A stretch of 7,250 nt of DNA from the NCBI GenBank assembly GCA_902783065.1, contig CACZPV010000028.1, positions 1-7,250 of the forward strand, given 5' to 3'. The stretch comes from an uncultured Ruminococcus sp. (GTDB lineage Bacteria; Bacillota; Clostridia; Oscillospirales; Acutalibacteraceae). A program made the translations under genes and the position numbers. Position 1 is the first letter of the stretch. Each line of letters begins with the position of its first letter. Below are positions 1-6,022 of the stretch, piece after piece. The notes beneath the pieces were generated by a model. The model saw nothing but the letters and a program-made list of their open reading frames with translations, did no database searches and had not been told where the DNA came from.

Positions 1-3
1 AAA

Positions 4-66
4 TTGACAAAAATAATAATTAATATTCTATTATAGAATATTAATAGACCTTGAGTATGCTATAAT
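4..66 (+). promoter_or_regulatory. Promoter region of the SCP2-like gene
   Basis: The best single element is an extended -10, TGC followed by TATAAT, at 58-66, which would start transcription near 73 and give a leader of about 125 nt. Its -35 region is poor. A second possible promoter has TTGACA at 4-9 and TATTAT at 29-34, but the 19-bp spacer is longer than ideal. The extended -10 is flanked by a short inverted repeat, TGAGT at 52-56 and ACTCA at 68-72. Which element is used cannot be decided from the sequence. Confidence 0.5.
19..45. repeat. Perfect 27-bp AT-rich palindrome (candidate operator)
   Basis: Two 13-base arms at 19-31 and 33-45 are exact reverse complements around a single T at 32. 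The palindrome lies just upstream of the extended -10 at 58-66 and covers the -10 of the alternative promoter, so a dimeric regulator bound here would block or modulate transcription. It could instead be the AT-rich stem of a terminator for a gene left of the window. However, no T-run follows and the stem has only one G-C pair per arm, so the operator reading is preferred. Confidence 0.5.
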
Positions 67-197
67 AACTCAGTATCAGTATATTATTGCTGTTTTATAT
101 TGCGTAATGGTTGAAAATATTTGTCTGTTTGAACAACGATCTGATGATTTTTGTACGATATAAATTTATTAAAGTTATTTTCCCGAAGGATGATAAA

Positions 198-518
198 ATG
201 AAGTTTGGCGATTGCTACAAATATATGGAGAAATTAATATCCTCTCAGGATTTTTCTGATATTGATAAGGATTTTACTGCTATGCTTTACCTTACCGGTG
301 AAGATAAAGGATATATTTATATGTCATATATAAATGGTGTCAAAACAATTGAGCCAATCCGTCACAACAGTGCAAATATTTATCTGACAATGACAATTAA
401 TACATTTGAAAAAATTATAAATGGTCAGATGGATATTTTGAGAGCGTTTACAACGGGACAGATTCAGGCGAAAGGGAATGTTGTTCTGGCATTAGCTATT
501 TATAATTCATTTAAATGA
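198..518 (+). CDS. Small SCP2 (sterol carrier protein 2)-like domain protein
   Basis: The product is 106 residues, a size suited to a single stand-alone SCP2 fold, which in other proteins binds lipids or other hydrophobic ligands in a closed pocket. The recognisable part is the C-terminal half: a stretch with the order 'T-x-FEKIINGQMD' then 'RAFTTGQIQAKGN' at about residues 84-94, which matches the G-x-[IL]-x-x-K-G-[ND] signature near the end of SCP2 domains. There is no signal peptide or membrane segment, so it is probably cytoplasmic. The open frame extends upstream to 111, but the ATG at 198 has a good ribosome binding site (GAAGGA at 185-190, 7 nt spacing), and the extra 29 residues are hydrophobic and basic, unlike the family. 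It appears to be transcribed alone. No ligand or pathway can be inferred, and the family call rests on motif recognition only. Confidence 0.65.
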   Translation: MKFGDCYKYMEKLISSQDFSDIDKDFTAMLYLTGEDKGYIYMSYINGVKTIEPIRHNSANIYLTMTINTFEKIINGQMDILRAFTTGQIQAKGNVVLALAIYNSFK

Positions 519-552
519 AACATTGAATTACGACAATGATATTTATATGTCT

Positions 553-576
553 AATGACATCAGTGTAACTGTCATT
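553..576 (+). repeat. Inverted repeat after the SCP2-like gene (weak terminator candidate)
   Basis: AATGACA at 553-559 pairs with TGTCATT at 570-576 around a 10-nt loop; an alternative inner stem is CAGT/ACTG at 561-571. It lies 35 bp after the stop codon, where a terminator would be expected. It has few G-C pairs and only TTTAAA after it, so efficient intrinsic termination is doubtful. Confidence 0.25.
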
Positions 577-598
577 TAAAATGATAAGTAGGAATATA

Positions 599-626
599 CA
601 GTTGTAACTTAGATGATTTACAATTG
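599..626. promoter_or_regulatory. Inverted repeat upstream of glgB (candidate operator)
   Basis: CAGTTGTAA at 599-607 and TTACAATTG at 618-626 form 9-base arms with one C/T difference (a G-U pair in RNA) and a 10-bp centre. The repeat ends 50 bp before the glgB start. No convincing -35/-10 pair was found between it and the gene, so the promoter of glgB remains unplaced. The repeat could be a protein-binding site or part of the leader RNA. Confidence 0.3.
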
Positions 627-676
627 TTAAATAAAACTGCAATTCTATTTTGCAAATTAGTGTGGGAGATGATGTA

Positions 677-2596
677 ATGGCAGCTTTTTCAATGGATGAA
701 TACTATCAGGGTATTTCAGTGAATGCTTATACTTATTTTGGTGCTCATCCTGTATCCGATGATGACAGCGGTATTATGTTCAGAGTGTATGCTCCTGCTG
801 CTCACGGTGTTGATGTTGTCGGTGAATTTAACGGATGGAACGGCGGATATCACCCTATGAACAGACTTCCGAATGGTGTATATGAGCTTTGTGTTCCTGA
901 TGCAAGAGTAGGTCAGCTTTATAAATTCAGAGTTTATCAGCAGGGTGGAACTGTAGTAGATAAGGCAGATCCCTTTGCTTTTCATAGCGAACTAAGACCT
1001 AATACAGCTTCTGTGATTACCAGAATTGCACCGAAAAAATACTTCAATGATGCAGAATGGATTAAAAACAGAACTAAATGTTTTGATAAACCATTTAGTA
1101 CCTATGAAATGCATATGGGTTCCTGGAAAAAACCATATGGGAAAAGCGAGGCAGATGGGGGCGCGCAATGGTACAGATATGATCAAGTTGCCGATGATCT
1201 GATTAAATATGTAAAAGAAAACAATTTTACACATATTGAGATTCTTCCTCTGGCAGAATTTCCTTTTGACGGATCATGGGGTTATCAGACAGCACAGTAT
1301 TACAGTGCAACTTCAAGATATGGCAATCCAGAGCAGTTGATGATGTTTGTTGACAAATGCCACCGTAACGGTATTGGTGTAATAATAGATTTTGCCTTTG
1401 TACATTTTGTTAAAGATAATTATTCCCTTGCTCATTTTGATGGCACAGATCTGTACGAATATCCGCCTTCAGATGTTAACCAAAGTGAATGGGGTACATA
1501 TAATTTCAATGTATCTAAAGGCGAAGTGCAGAGTTTCCTCATTTCTGCTGCGGCTTTCTGGTTTGATGTCTATCATTTTGATGGTATAAGAATGGATGCT
1601 ATCAATAACGGCATTTATTGGATGGGCAATAAAGACAGAGGTGTCAATGATCGTTCGGTAGATTTCTTTAAAAAGATGAATACCAGACTTAATGAAGAAT
1701 TCGGCAATATTATACTGATTGCAGAAGACTCCTCGGATTATCCTCATGTAACAGATCCTGTGGAGATGGGCGGACTTGGTTTCGATTATAAGTGGGATAT
1801 GGGTTGGATGAATGATACCCTTGAATACATGAAGATTGATCCGTTGTTCAGAAAGGGCAGCCATAATAAGATCAATTGGTCGATGGCATATTTTGGTTTT
1901 GAAAAATTTATATTACCGCTTTCACACGATGAAGTTGTTCATGGAAAGGCAACTATCGTACAAAAAATGTGGGGCGGTGATTATGCTAATAAATTTGCAC
2001 AGGCGAGAACGTTGTATGCTTATATGTTTACACATCCCGGAAAGACACTGAACTTTATGGGCAACGAACTTGGAATGTTCAGAGAGTGGGATGAAACGAA
2101 GGAATTGGATTGGTTCCTGATAGAGGAATACGAAATGCATCGTTGTTTCCATAGATTTTTCCGTGAAATAGGGGAGCTTGTTACAAAGAATCCTGCATTT
2201 TACGAAAAGGATTATGATAAAGATGGTTTCCTGTGGATAAATGCGGATGATGCAGATCATAATGTATATTCTTATTATCGAATGACAGATGGACAAAAGT
2301 ATATTATTGTATGTAATATGTCACCTGTTGAATGGGATAACTATAAAATAGGTCTTAAGGACGGATGTACTCTGACAGAAGTACTTAATACTGATTTTGA
2401 AATTTACGGGGGAAAGGGTATTACAAATGTTGAACCAATCAAATCAGAACCGGTTCCCTGTTGTCAGTGGCAGCATTCAGCCGATATCAGACTTGCGCCG
2501 TTTGGAACAGCTATTTTTGCTGTAAAGGATGATCCCAAACCTAAAACAACCAAAGCATCGGCAGCTAAAAAAACTTCTGCAAAGAAAACAAAATAA
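677..2596 (+). CDS. glgB: 1,4-alpha-glucan branching enzyme, GH13
   Basis: The enzyme cuts alpha-1,4 chains of glycogen-like glucan and re-attaches them as alpha-1,6 branches in the cytoplasm. The product is 639 residues, normal for the family. Order of domains: an N-terminal YxxFGAH segment (residues 18-24), a CBM48-like beta domain with the 'EFNGWN' core (about 30-110), the GH13 barrel (about 140-500), a C-terminal beta domain (about 520-610), and a lysine-rich tail (617-639). Visible motifs are GSWGYQ (199-204), region I with D238 and H243, region II 'FDGIRMDAI' with nucleophile D307 and R305, region III 'LIAEDSS' with acid/base E350, and region IV 'LSHDEVVHGK' with H417 and D418. All catalytic residues are present. 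Region I is unusual (DFAFVHF rather than the common DWVPAHF). The start at 677 is supported by GGGAG at 664-668; a TTG at 650 in the same frame is less likely. The gene stands alone, with no other glg gene in view, and ends in a terminator. Confidence 0.95.
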   Translation: MAAFSMDEYYQGISVNAYTYFGAHPVSDDDSGIMFRVYAPAAHGVDVVGEFNGWNGGYHPMNRLPNGVYELCVPDARVGQLYKFRVYQQGGTVVDKADPFAFHSELRPNTASVITRIAPKKYFNDAEWIKNRTKCFDKPFSTYEMHMGSWKKPYGKSEADGGAQWYRYDQVADDLIKYVKENNFTHIEILPLAEFPFDGSWGYQTAQYYSATSRYGNPEQLMMFVDKCHRNGIGVIIDFAFVHFVKDNYSLAHFDGTDLYEYPPSDVNQSEWGTYNFNVSKGEVQSFLISAAAFWFDVYHFDGIRMDAINNGIYWMGNKDRGVNDRSVDFFKKMNTRLNEEFGNIILIAEDSSDYPHVTDPVEMGGLGFDYKWDMGWMNDTLEYMKIDPLFRKGSHNKINWSMAYFGFEKFILPLSHDEVVHGKATIVQKMWGGDYANKFAQARTLYAYMFTHPGKTLNFMGNELGMFREWDETKELDWFLIEEYEMHRCFHRFFREIGELVTKNPAFYEKDYDKDGFLWINADDADHNVYSYYRMTDGQKYIIVCNMSPVEWDNYKIGLKDGCTLTEVLNTDFEIYGGKGITNVEPIKSEPVPCCQWQHSADIRLAPFGTAIFAVKDDPKPKTTKASAAKKTSAKKTK

Positions 2597-2600
2597 TGCA

Positions 2601-2634
2601 AAAAAGGATGTATCATATTTGATGCATCCCTTTT
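2601..2634 (+). terminator. Intrinsic terminator of glgB
   Basis: A 10-bp stem at 2606-2615 and 2620-2629 (GGATGTATCA paired with TGATGCATCC, one G-U) encloses a 4-nt loop. It is preceded by an A-run and followed by TTTT at 2631-2634. It begins within 10 bp of the glgB stop codon. The A-run and T-run could make it act in both directions. Confidence 0.85.
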
Positions 2635-2661
2635 GCTATTTATGGTTTGTTGAATGTAGAA

Positions 2662-2835
2662 GTCAGTGCCACTGGAGTGATTAATACTGGTCTCCGGGAA
2701 AAAGCAGGCAATCTTTTCAATCTGATTTCGGTGGTCGGTTTGAATCACCAAAAATCCTGACACGCGGGTGTAAAGTCTGAATAACTGAACCAGCGTGACG
2801 CTGGCCCCTTACCAATACCCGCAGCCATTTAGGCT
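2662..2835 (+). ncRNA. Candidate structured RNA of unknown class
   Basis: This stretch is clearly richer in G and C than its flanks and can be folded into consecutive stems. An outer stem GTCAG/CTGAC (2662-2666, 2757-2761) encloses CTGGAG/CTCCGG (2672-2677, 2692-2697) and a two-part stem (2724-2728 with 2752-2756; 2732-2735 with 2747-2750). A following stem GCGGGTGT/ATACCCGC (2764-2771, 2815-2822) encloses the palindrome CCAGCGT-G-ACGCTGG (2790-2804). A short AGCC/GGCT hairpin (2823-2835) then leads into a T-rich run. No known riboswitch or housekeeping RNA was recognised, and no good promoter for it was seen. The stems are short and found by eye, so some may be chance. The strand is assumed, and a decayed mobile sequence is an alternative. 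Confidence 0.3.
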
Positions 2836-3007
2836 TAAACATTTTTATTAGTCGTCTGCTTTTATTGATTCAATGTTTGGTATTTCTCATCTGCAATCAA
2901 ATGTTTCAATAACAGATTGTACAAATATTTTCAGTGTTTTTGAGAGGTGGGTCTGGGAAATACGTTTTGATTCGGCAACTCGCAAGATCGTTGTGCGTTA
3001 GTGTTCC
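2836..3007. other. Gene-free stretch before the lipoprotein promoter
   Basis: This part contains no supported gene. A 42-codon open frame (2873-3001) has no ribosome binding site. The TTGATT (2865-2870) and AATCAA (2897-2902) segments are complementary but far apart and AT-rich, so not convincing. Nothing else was recognised. Confidence 0.5.
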
Positions 3008-3036
3008 TTGACTTTTGTCTGTATTTGTTATATTAT
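3008..3036 (+). promoter_or_regulatory. Sigma-A-like promoter of the lipoprotein gene
   Basis: TTGACT at 3008-3013 and TATTAT at 3031-3036 are separated by 17 bp, close to the vegetative consensus. Transcription would start near 3043 and leave a leader of about 75 nt. Confidence 0.65.
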
Positions 3037-3040
3037 TAAG

Positions 3041-3060
3041 GAAACGATAAAAAACGTTTT
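3041..3060. promoter_or_regulatory. Inverted repeat at the transcription start (candidate operator)
   Basis: AAACG at 3042-3046 and CGTTT at 3055-3059 are inverted copies 8 bp apart, and AAAACGTTTT (3051-3060) is itself a perfect palindrome. They sit at the expected transcription start of the lipoprotein gene, a usual place for a repressor site. No regulator can be named. Confidence 0.35.
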
Positions 3061-3116
3061 AATAGAATAATTATTATTTGGATGTTTAAGTTAAGAAACA
3101 GAAAAGAGGATTTTTT

Positions 3117-3812
3117 ATGAATAAAAAAACAATTTTGATATCAGTAATGTTTGCATTATTGGCTGTACTGCCATTGACTGGATGCGGTCAGAATAGCATT
3201 GATAATAAAAGAGAAAGTACTTCTGCTTCTGAAAGCATTGCTGCAGAAGTATCTGAAAAAGAGGAAAATTCTCTTTCCGACTCATCTGCCGAAGAAAACA
3301 GCGTTCAGCAAACTTCTGCTGAAACAACTCAGAAAAATAAAAAAGATGAAAACTCGGATTCCGAGTCTATGACCCAAAAAACATCTGGTCTTACAGATTC
3401 TTCTTCACAGCAGAAATCTACATCAGAGTCAGAACAGACGATATCAGGTACTATACCTGATGAACAAAATAATCAGACAGAAATAATTATGCCGGATATT
3501 GAACCGTCTGCTGAACAAAACAGCAGCGCGAAAACTTCCCGGGCTTCAACTCAAACTGAAACTTCAACTCAGACTTCCCGTCAGTCGTCTGAAAAAGCCT
3601 CATCTTCTGTAAGGGATTCTTCACAGCATAAATCTGAAAGTTCACAAACCAGCCGGGAGAGTTCAGTGGTTTCTCAGGTTTCTAAATCTGCTGAAAACAG
3701 CAAAACGGAAGAATCATCACAAATTACAGAACAATCAAAATCTCAGCTTGAAAGAGAAATTGAAGATATTCCTAGGGATCCAAACGAAACTCCTATTCTA
3801 CCGGTTATATAG
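3117..3812 (+). CDS. Serine-rich low-complexity lipoprotein, function unknown
   Basis: The 231-residue product begins with a lipoprotein signal peptide: basic MNKK, a hydrophobic core at residues 6-19, and the lipobox LTGC with the lipidated cysteine at residue 23. The mature protein should therefore be anchored to the outer face of the membrane. The rest, to about residue 210, is low complexity: about 52 serines in all, with many Thr, Gln, Glu, Asn and Lys, including an in-frame repeat of the type TSTQTSRQSS. No folded domain is evident. The last 20 residues (acidic, then proline-containing) are different in composition. The segment looks like a flexible wall-spanning linker, but nothing is attached after it. 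The ribosome binding site AGAGGA (3105-3110) fits the start. It may have lost a C-terminal domain, or be a stand-alone spacer or phosphorylation/glycosylation target; these are guesses. Confidence 0.75.
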   Translation: MNKKTILISVMFALLAVLPLTGCGQNSIDNKRESTSASESIAAEVSEKEENSLSDSSAEENSVQQTSAETTQKNKKDENSDSESMTQKTSGLTDSSSQQKSTSESEQTISGTIPDEQNNQTEIIMPDIEPSAEQNSSAKTSRASTQTETSTQTSRQSSEKASSSVRDSSQHKSESSQTSRESSVVSQVSKSAENSKTEESSQITEQSKSQLEREIEDIPRDPNETPILPVI

Positions 3813-3820
3813 TGAAATAC

Positions 3821-3829
3821 TGATATAAT
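3821..3829 (+). promoter_or_regulatory. Extended -10 promoter candidate for the kinase-like gene
   Basis: TGA followed by TATAAT lies 9 bp after the lipoprotein stop codon, which would place a start near 3836 and a leader of about 70 nt. The -35 region falls inside the end of the lipoprotein gene and does not resemble the consensus, so the call depends on the extended -10 alone. Read-through from the lipoprotein gene is the alternative. Confidence 0.4.
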
Positions 3830-3906
3830 ACAATAATACGAACCCACAAAGCAGTCTTTTTTGAAGATTTGTTTTATTCAAACAATGAGCCAATCAGAGG
3901 TGTTAT

Positions 3907-4635
3907 ATGACATATCAATACAAAATAGCTGATAAAATAATAGAGATTAATTCTATTTATCCTGATGTACATGAATATTGTAAAGACTACAGAGTTGTTG
4001 GAATGAGTGATTTTTCAGTTACGATTTTAAAGGAAGATATTGAATTTGAAAAAACAAAATCATTACGTGAAGCAGAAGTTGAGGGTGTGTCCCCATATCA
4101 TTACCCGGATGGATATTTAGAAGAATTAGCTGTATACAGAAAAATTGCCTCTGAAATGATTGATTATAATACTATATTGTTTCACGGTTCGGTTGTTTCG
4201 GTTGATGATAAGGCATATTTATTTACAGCAAAAAGCGGTACCGGAAAATCAACTCATACCCGTTTATGGAGAAAATATTTCGGCGAACGTGCAATTATGG
4301 TAAATGACGATAAACCTTTGCTGAAAGTTGATGAAAAAGGTGTATTTGCCTATGGTACTCCGTATAACGGTAAACACAGAATCAGCAATAATATCTGTGT
4401 GCCCTTGAAAGCAATTGTAATTCTTAACAGAGCAGAAACTAATACTATTGTCACGTCTGATAAGTCTGAAGTATTTCCAATGCTTTTACAGCAAACATAT
4501 CGTCCGGATGATAAAATAAAAATGATAAAAACTTTGAAAATTCTTGATCGTTTGTCGGACAATGTCCGATTGTACAAACTTTACTGTAATATGGATATTG
4601 AAGCTGCCAAAATTGCTTATGAAGGTATGAAATAA
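3907..4635 (+). CDS. HPr-kinase-like P-loop protein (orphan)
   Basis: The product has 242 residues. The central part resembles the catalytic domain of HPr kinase/phosphorylase and its relatives: 'LFHGS' with H93, a Walker A loop AKSGTGKST (108-116), the acidic 'NDDKP' (133-137) where HPr kinases carry paired aspartates, and 'YGTPYNGK' (149-156). The N-terminal 85 residues do not resemble the HPr kinase N-terminal domain, and the protein is shorter than true HprK. It is therefore probably one of the divergent relatives found scattered in bacterial genomes, some with peptide-modification clusters, rather than the regulator of carbon catabolite repression. No precursor peptide, PqqD-like protein or HPr gene is nearby. 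The ribosome binding site AGAGG (3896-3900) supports the start. It lies 61 bp upstream of spoVAD and may be read through into it, but spoVAD has its own sporulation promoter. Substrate unknown. Confidence 0.75.
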   Translation: MTYQYKIADKIIEINSIYPDVHEYCKDYRVVGMSDFSVTILKEDIEFEKTKSLREAEVEGVSPYHYPDGYLEELAVYRKIASEMIDYNTILFHGSVVSVDDKAYLFTAKSGTGKSTHTRLWRKYFGERAIMVNDDKPLLKVDEKGVFAYGTPYNGKHRISNNICVPLKAIVILNRAETNTIVTSDKSEVFPMLLQQTYRPDDKIKMIKTLKILDRLSDNVRLYKLYCNMDIEAAKIAYEGMK

Positions 4636-4664
4636 GAATAATCTCCTGTGTTTTGAACATACTA
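4636..4664 (+). promoter_or_regulatory. Sigma-G (forespore) promoter of spoVAD
   Basis: GAATA at 4636-4640 and CATACTA at 4658-4664, separated by 17 bp, match the known sigma-G pattern (G-x-AT-A/G ... CAT-x-x-TA, 17-18 bp). Transcription would begin near 4671, about 25 nt before the spoVAD start. The -35 begins immediately after the stop codon of the kinase-like gene. In Bacillus subtilis the spoVA operon is sigma-G dependent, which fits. Confidence 0.8.
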
Positions 4665-4683
4665 AACCTGAAATGCAAAATAC

Positions 4684-4689
4684 GGGAGG
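4684..4689 (+). promoter_or_regulatory. Ribosome binding site that fixes the spoVAD start
   Basis: GGGAGG lies 7 nt before the ATG at 4697. The longer open frame begins at 4673, but that would put the ribosome binding site inside the coding sequence and almost on the predicted transcription start, so 4697 is chosen. Confidence 0.9.
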
Positions 4690-4696
4690 TTTTTTT

Positions 4697-5716
4697 ATGG
4701 CACATAAAATTGGAAAACAAACAATTCGGTTGGACGGTGAAATATGTATCTGTAGTTCCGCCGGAATTGCAGGACATAAGGAATCGGAAGGTCCGTTAGG
4801 TCAGTACTTTGATGAAGTTTATGCCGATGATCTTCTGGAAGAAACCACGTGGGAAAAAGCAGAAAGCAGGTTACAGAGCAATGTCGCCAGAATTGCTGCA
4901 GAAAAGGCAGGGCTTCATTATGAAGATATTGATGTTGTATTGGCGGGCGATCTGCTGAATCAGTGTATTTCATCAACTTTCGGACTACGCAGCATAGGTG
5001 TTCCGTTTCTGGGTCAGTATGGAGCATGTTCTACAATGGCACAAACAATGCTGCTTAGTTCATTATTGACGGACAGCGGTGCGGTTCACAGAGCAATGGC
5101 GGTCACATCTTCTCATTTTTGTTCTGCAGAAAGACAATTTCGGCTGCCGATAGAATATGGAGGTCAAAGACCTTTGACTGCACAGTGGACAGTGACAGGC
5201 GCAGGTGCTGTGATTATTGAACAGGGCATATCAGATTGTATGATCAAAGATGTAACACTCGGAAAAATCAATGATCTTAAAATCAAGGATGCGAATAATA
5301 TGGGAGCAGCAATGGCACCGGCAGCAGCGGATACAATTATTACCTATCTGAATGATACGCATACAAAACCCGAAGATTATGATCTTATTCTTACCGGAGA
5401 TTTGGGATATATCGGTTCTGAACTTCTTATCAGACTGCTGCAGATGGAGGATATTGATATTTCAAAGCAGCATAACGACTGCGGAAAACTGATTTTTGAT
5501 CGTGAAGTTCAGGATGTTCATGCAGGCGGTTCCGGATGCGGATGTTGTGCATCGGTGTTTTGCTCGTATATAATGCAGCAGATAAAATCCAGAAAACTGA
5601 AAAATATTCTTTTTGCTGCAACCGGTGCTCTGATGTCACCAACGTCTTCTCAACAGGGAGAAAGCATCCCGGGAATATCCCATTTGGTTCATATATGTTC
5701 AAATACACAGCAATAA
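4697..5716 (+). CDS. spoVAD: Stage V sporulation protein AD
   Basis: The 339-residue product matches SpoVAD along its whole length and at the usual size. SpoVAD is a thiolase-fold protein of the spore inner membrane machinery and binds dipicolinic acid, which with calcium is taken up by the forespore and released at germination. Diagnostic stretches are the thiolase-type 'YGACSTM' with C111, 'TSSHFCSAERQFRLPIEYGG', 'MAPAAADTI', 'LILTGDLG', 'GGSGCGCC' (277-284) and 'ATGALMSPTS'. The second stretch differs from the Bacillus protein by FC in place of NA. There is no signal peptide or membrane segment, as in the family. It is preceded by a sigma-G promoter and a strong ribosome binding site. Unusually, neither spoVAC nor spoVAE flanks it: upstream is a kinase-like gene and downstream a 554-bp non-coding region. 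No clear terminator follows the stop codon. Confidence 0.95.
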   Translation: MAHKIGKQTIRLDGEICICSSAGIAGHKESEGPLGQYFDEVYADDLLEETTWEKAESRLQSNVARIAAEKAGLHYEDIDVVLAGDLLNQCISSTFGLRSIGVPFLGQYGACSTMAQTMLLSSLLTDSGAVHRAMAVTSSHFCSAERQFRLPIEYGGQRPLTAQWTVTGAGAVIIEQGISDCMIKDVTLGKINDLKIKDANNMGAAMAPAAADTIITYLNDTHTKPEDYDLILTGDLGYIGSELLIRLLQMEDIDISKQHNDCGKLIFDREVQDVHAGGSGCGCCASVFCSYIMQQIKSRKLKNILFAATGALMSPTSSQQGESIPGISHLVHICSNTQQ

Positions 5717-5802
5717 ATAGTCTCAAGGTTAGAGCAAGTGTAAAATTGTAGTTGGCAGCGGTGCATAAGTTCTGCGGCGAACGAAAAACTTACATTTAGG
5801 GT

Positions 5803-5817
5803 CCGGCGGCTCGCCGG
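5803..5817. repeat. GC-rich hairpin
   Basis: CCGGCG at 5803-5808 pairs with CGCCGG at 5812-5817 around a 3-nt loop. All six pairs are G-C, which stands out in AT-rich surroundings. There is no T-run after it, so it is not an intrinsic terminator of spoVAD. Confidence 0.55.
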
Positions 5818-5992
5818 TTAAATGAAAGATTGACAGACGCCCTATTAAATTATATACTATATAAGGTGGCGTTGCGTATTGTTTTCGCTGCTCGCCGCAA
5901 GCGGTACCAAAATTCCTCAATAAATCAAAAGTAGTTGTTTTCGACGCTAAAAGCAGAGAAAATGGTTAATGTCTGCTGAGAAAAATCATAAA

Positions 5993-6009
5993 TTGAAATA
6001 GCGTTTCAA
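5993..6009. repeat. 17-bp inverted repeat, cre-like
   Basis: TTGAAA and TTTCAA flank the 5-bp centre TAGCG. It resembles the catabolite control (CcpA) cre site but has one extra base in the centre, so that identity is not claimed. It lies about 230 bp upstream of the predicted ATPase promoter. Confidence 0.4.
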
Positions 6010-6022
6010 CCTTATGAACAAA

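Noticed and set aside
111..197. N-terminal extension of the SCP2-like frame
   Set aside because: There is no good ribosome binding site before 111, whereas GAAGGA lies at the proper distance before the ATG at 198. The extension is also unlike the family.
2668..2705. Cobalamin-riboswitch-like fragments (GCCACTG followed by CCGGGAA and GC)
   Set aside because: The conserved upstream core of that riboswitch is missing, because the glgB terminator lies there. The expected downstream kissing-loop segment is also absent, and no cobalamin gene follows.
2730..2750. tRNA T-arm-like sequence (GGTTTGAATC)
   Set aside because: The five-base T stem does not pair, and no acceptor, D or anticodon arms can be found around it.
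2464..2763. 99-residue open frame on the minus strand
   Set aside because: It covers the end of glgB and its terminator, has no ribosome binding site seen, and reads as a shadow of glgB plus intergenic sequence.
2873..3001. 42-codon open frame with ATG start
   Set aside because: It has no ribosome binding site, no recognisable protein features, and ends just before the lipoprotein promoter. Too weak to call as a gene.
3846..3875. Possible terminator between the lipoprotein and the kinase-like gene
   Set aside because: ACAAA/TTTGT and TCTT/AAGA can pair with a 4-nt bulge, followed by TTTTATT, but the stem is weak and lies downstream of the candidate promoter for the next gene.
5729..5920. 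63-residue open frame on the minus strand in the GC-rich intergenic part
   Set aside because: Its arginine- and proline-rich translation comes from the GC-rich hairpin segments. No start signal or family was recognised, so it is more likely repeat sequence than a gene.
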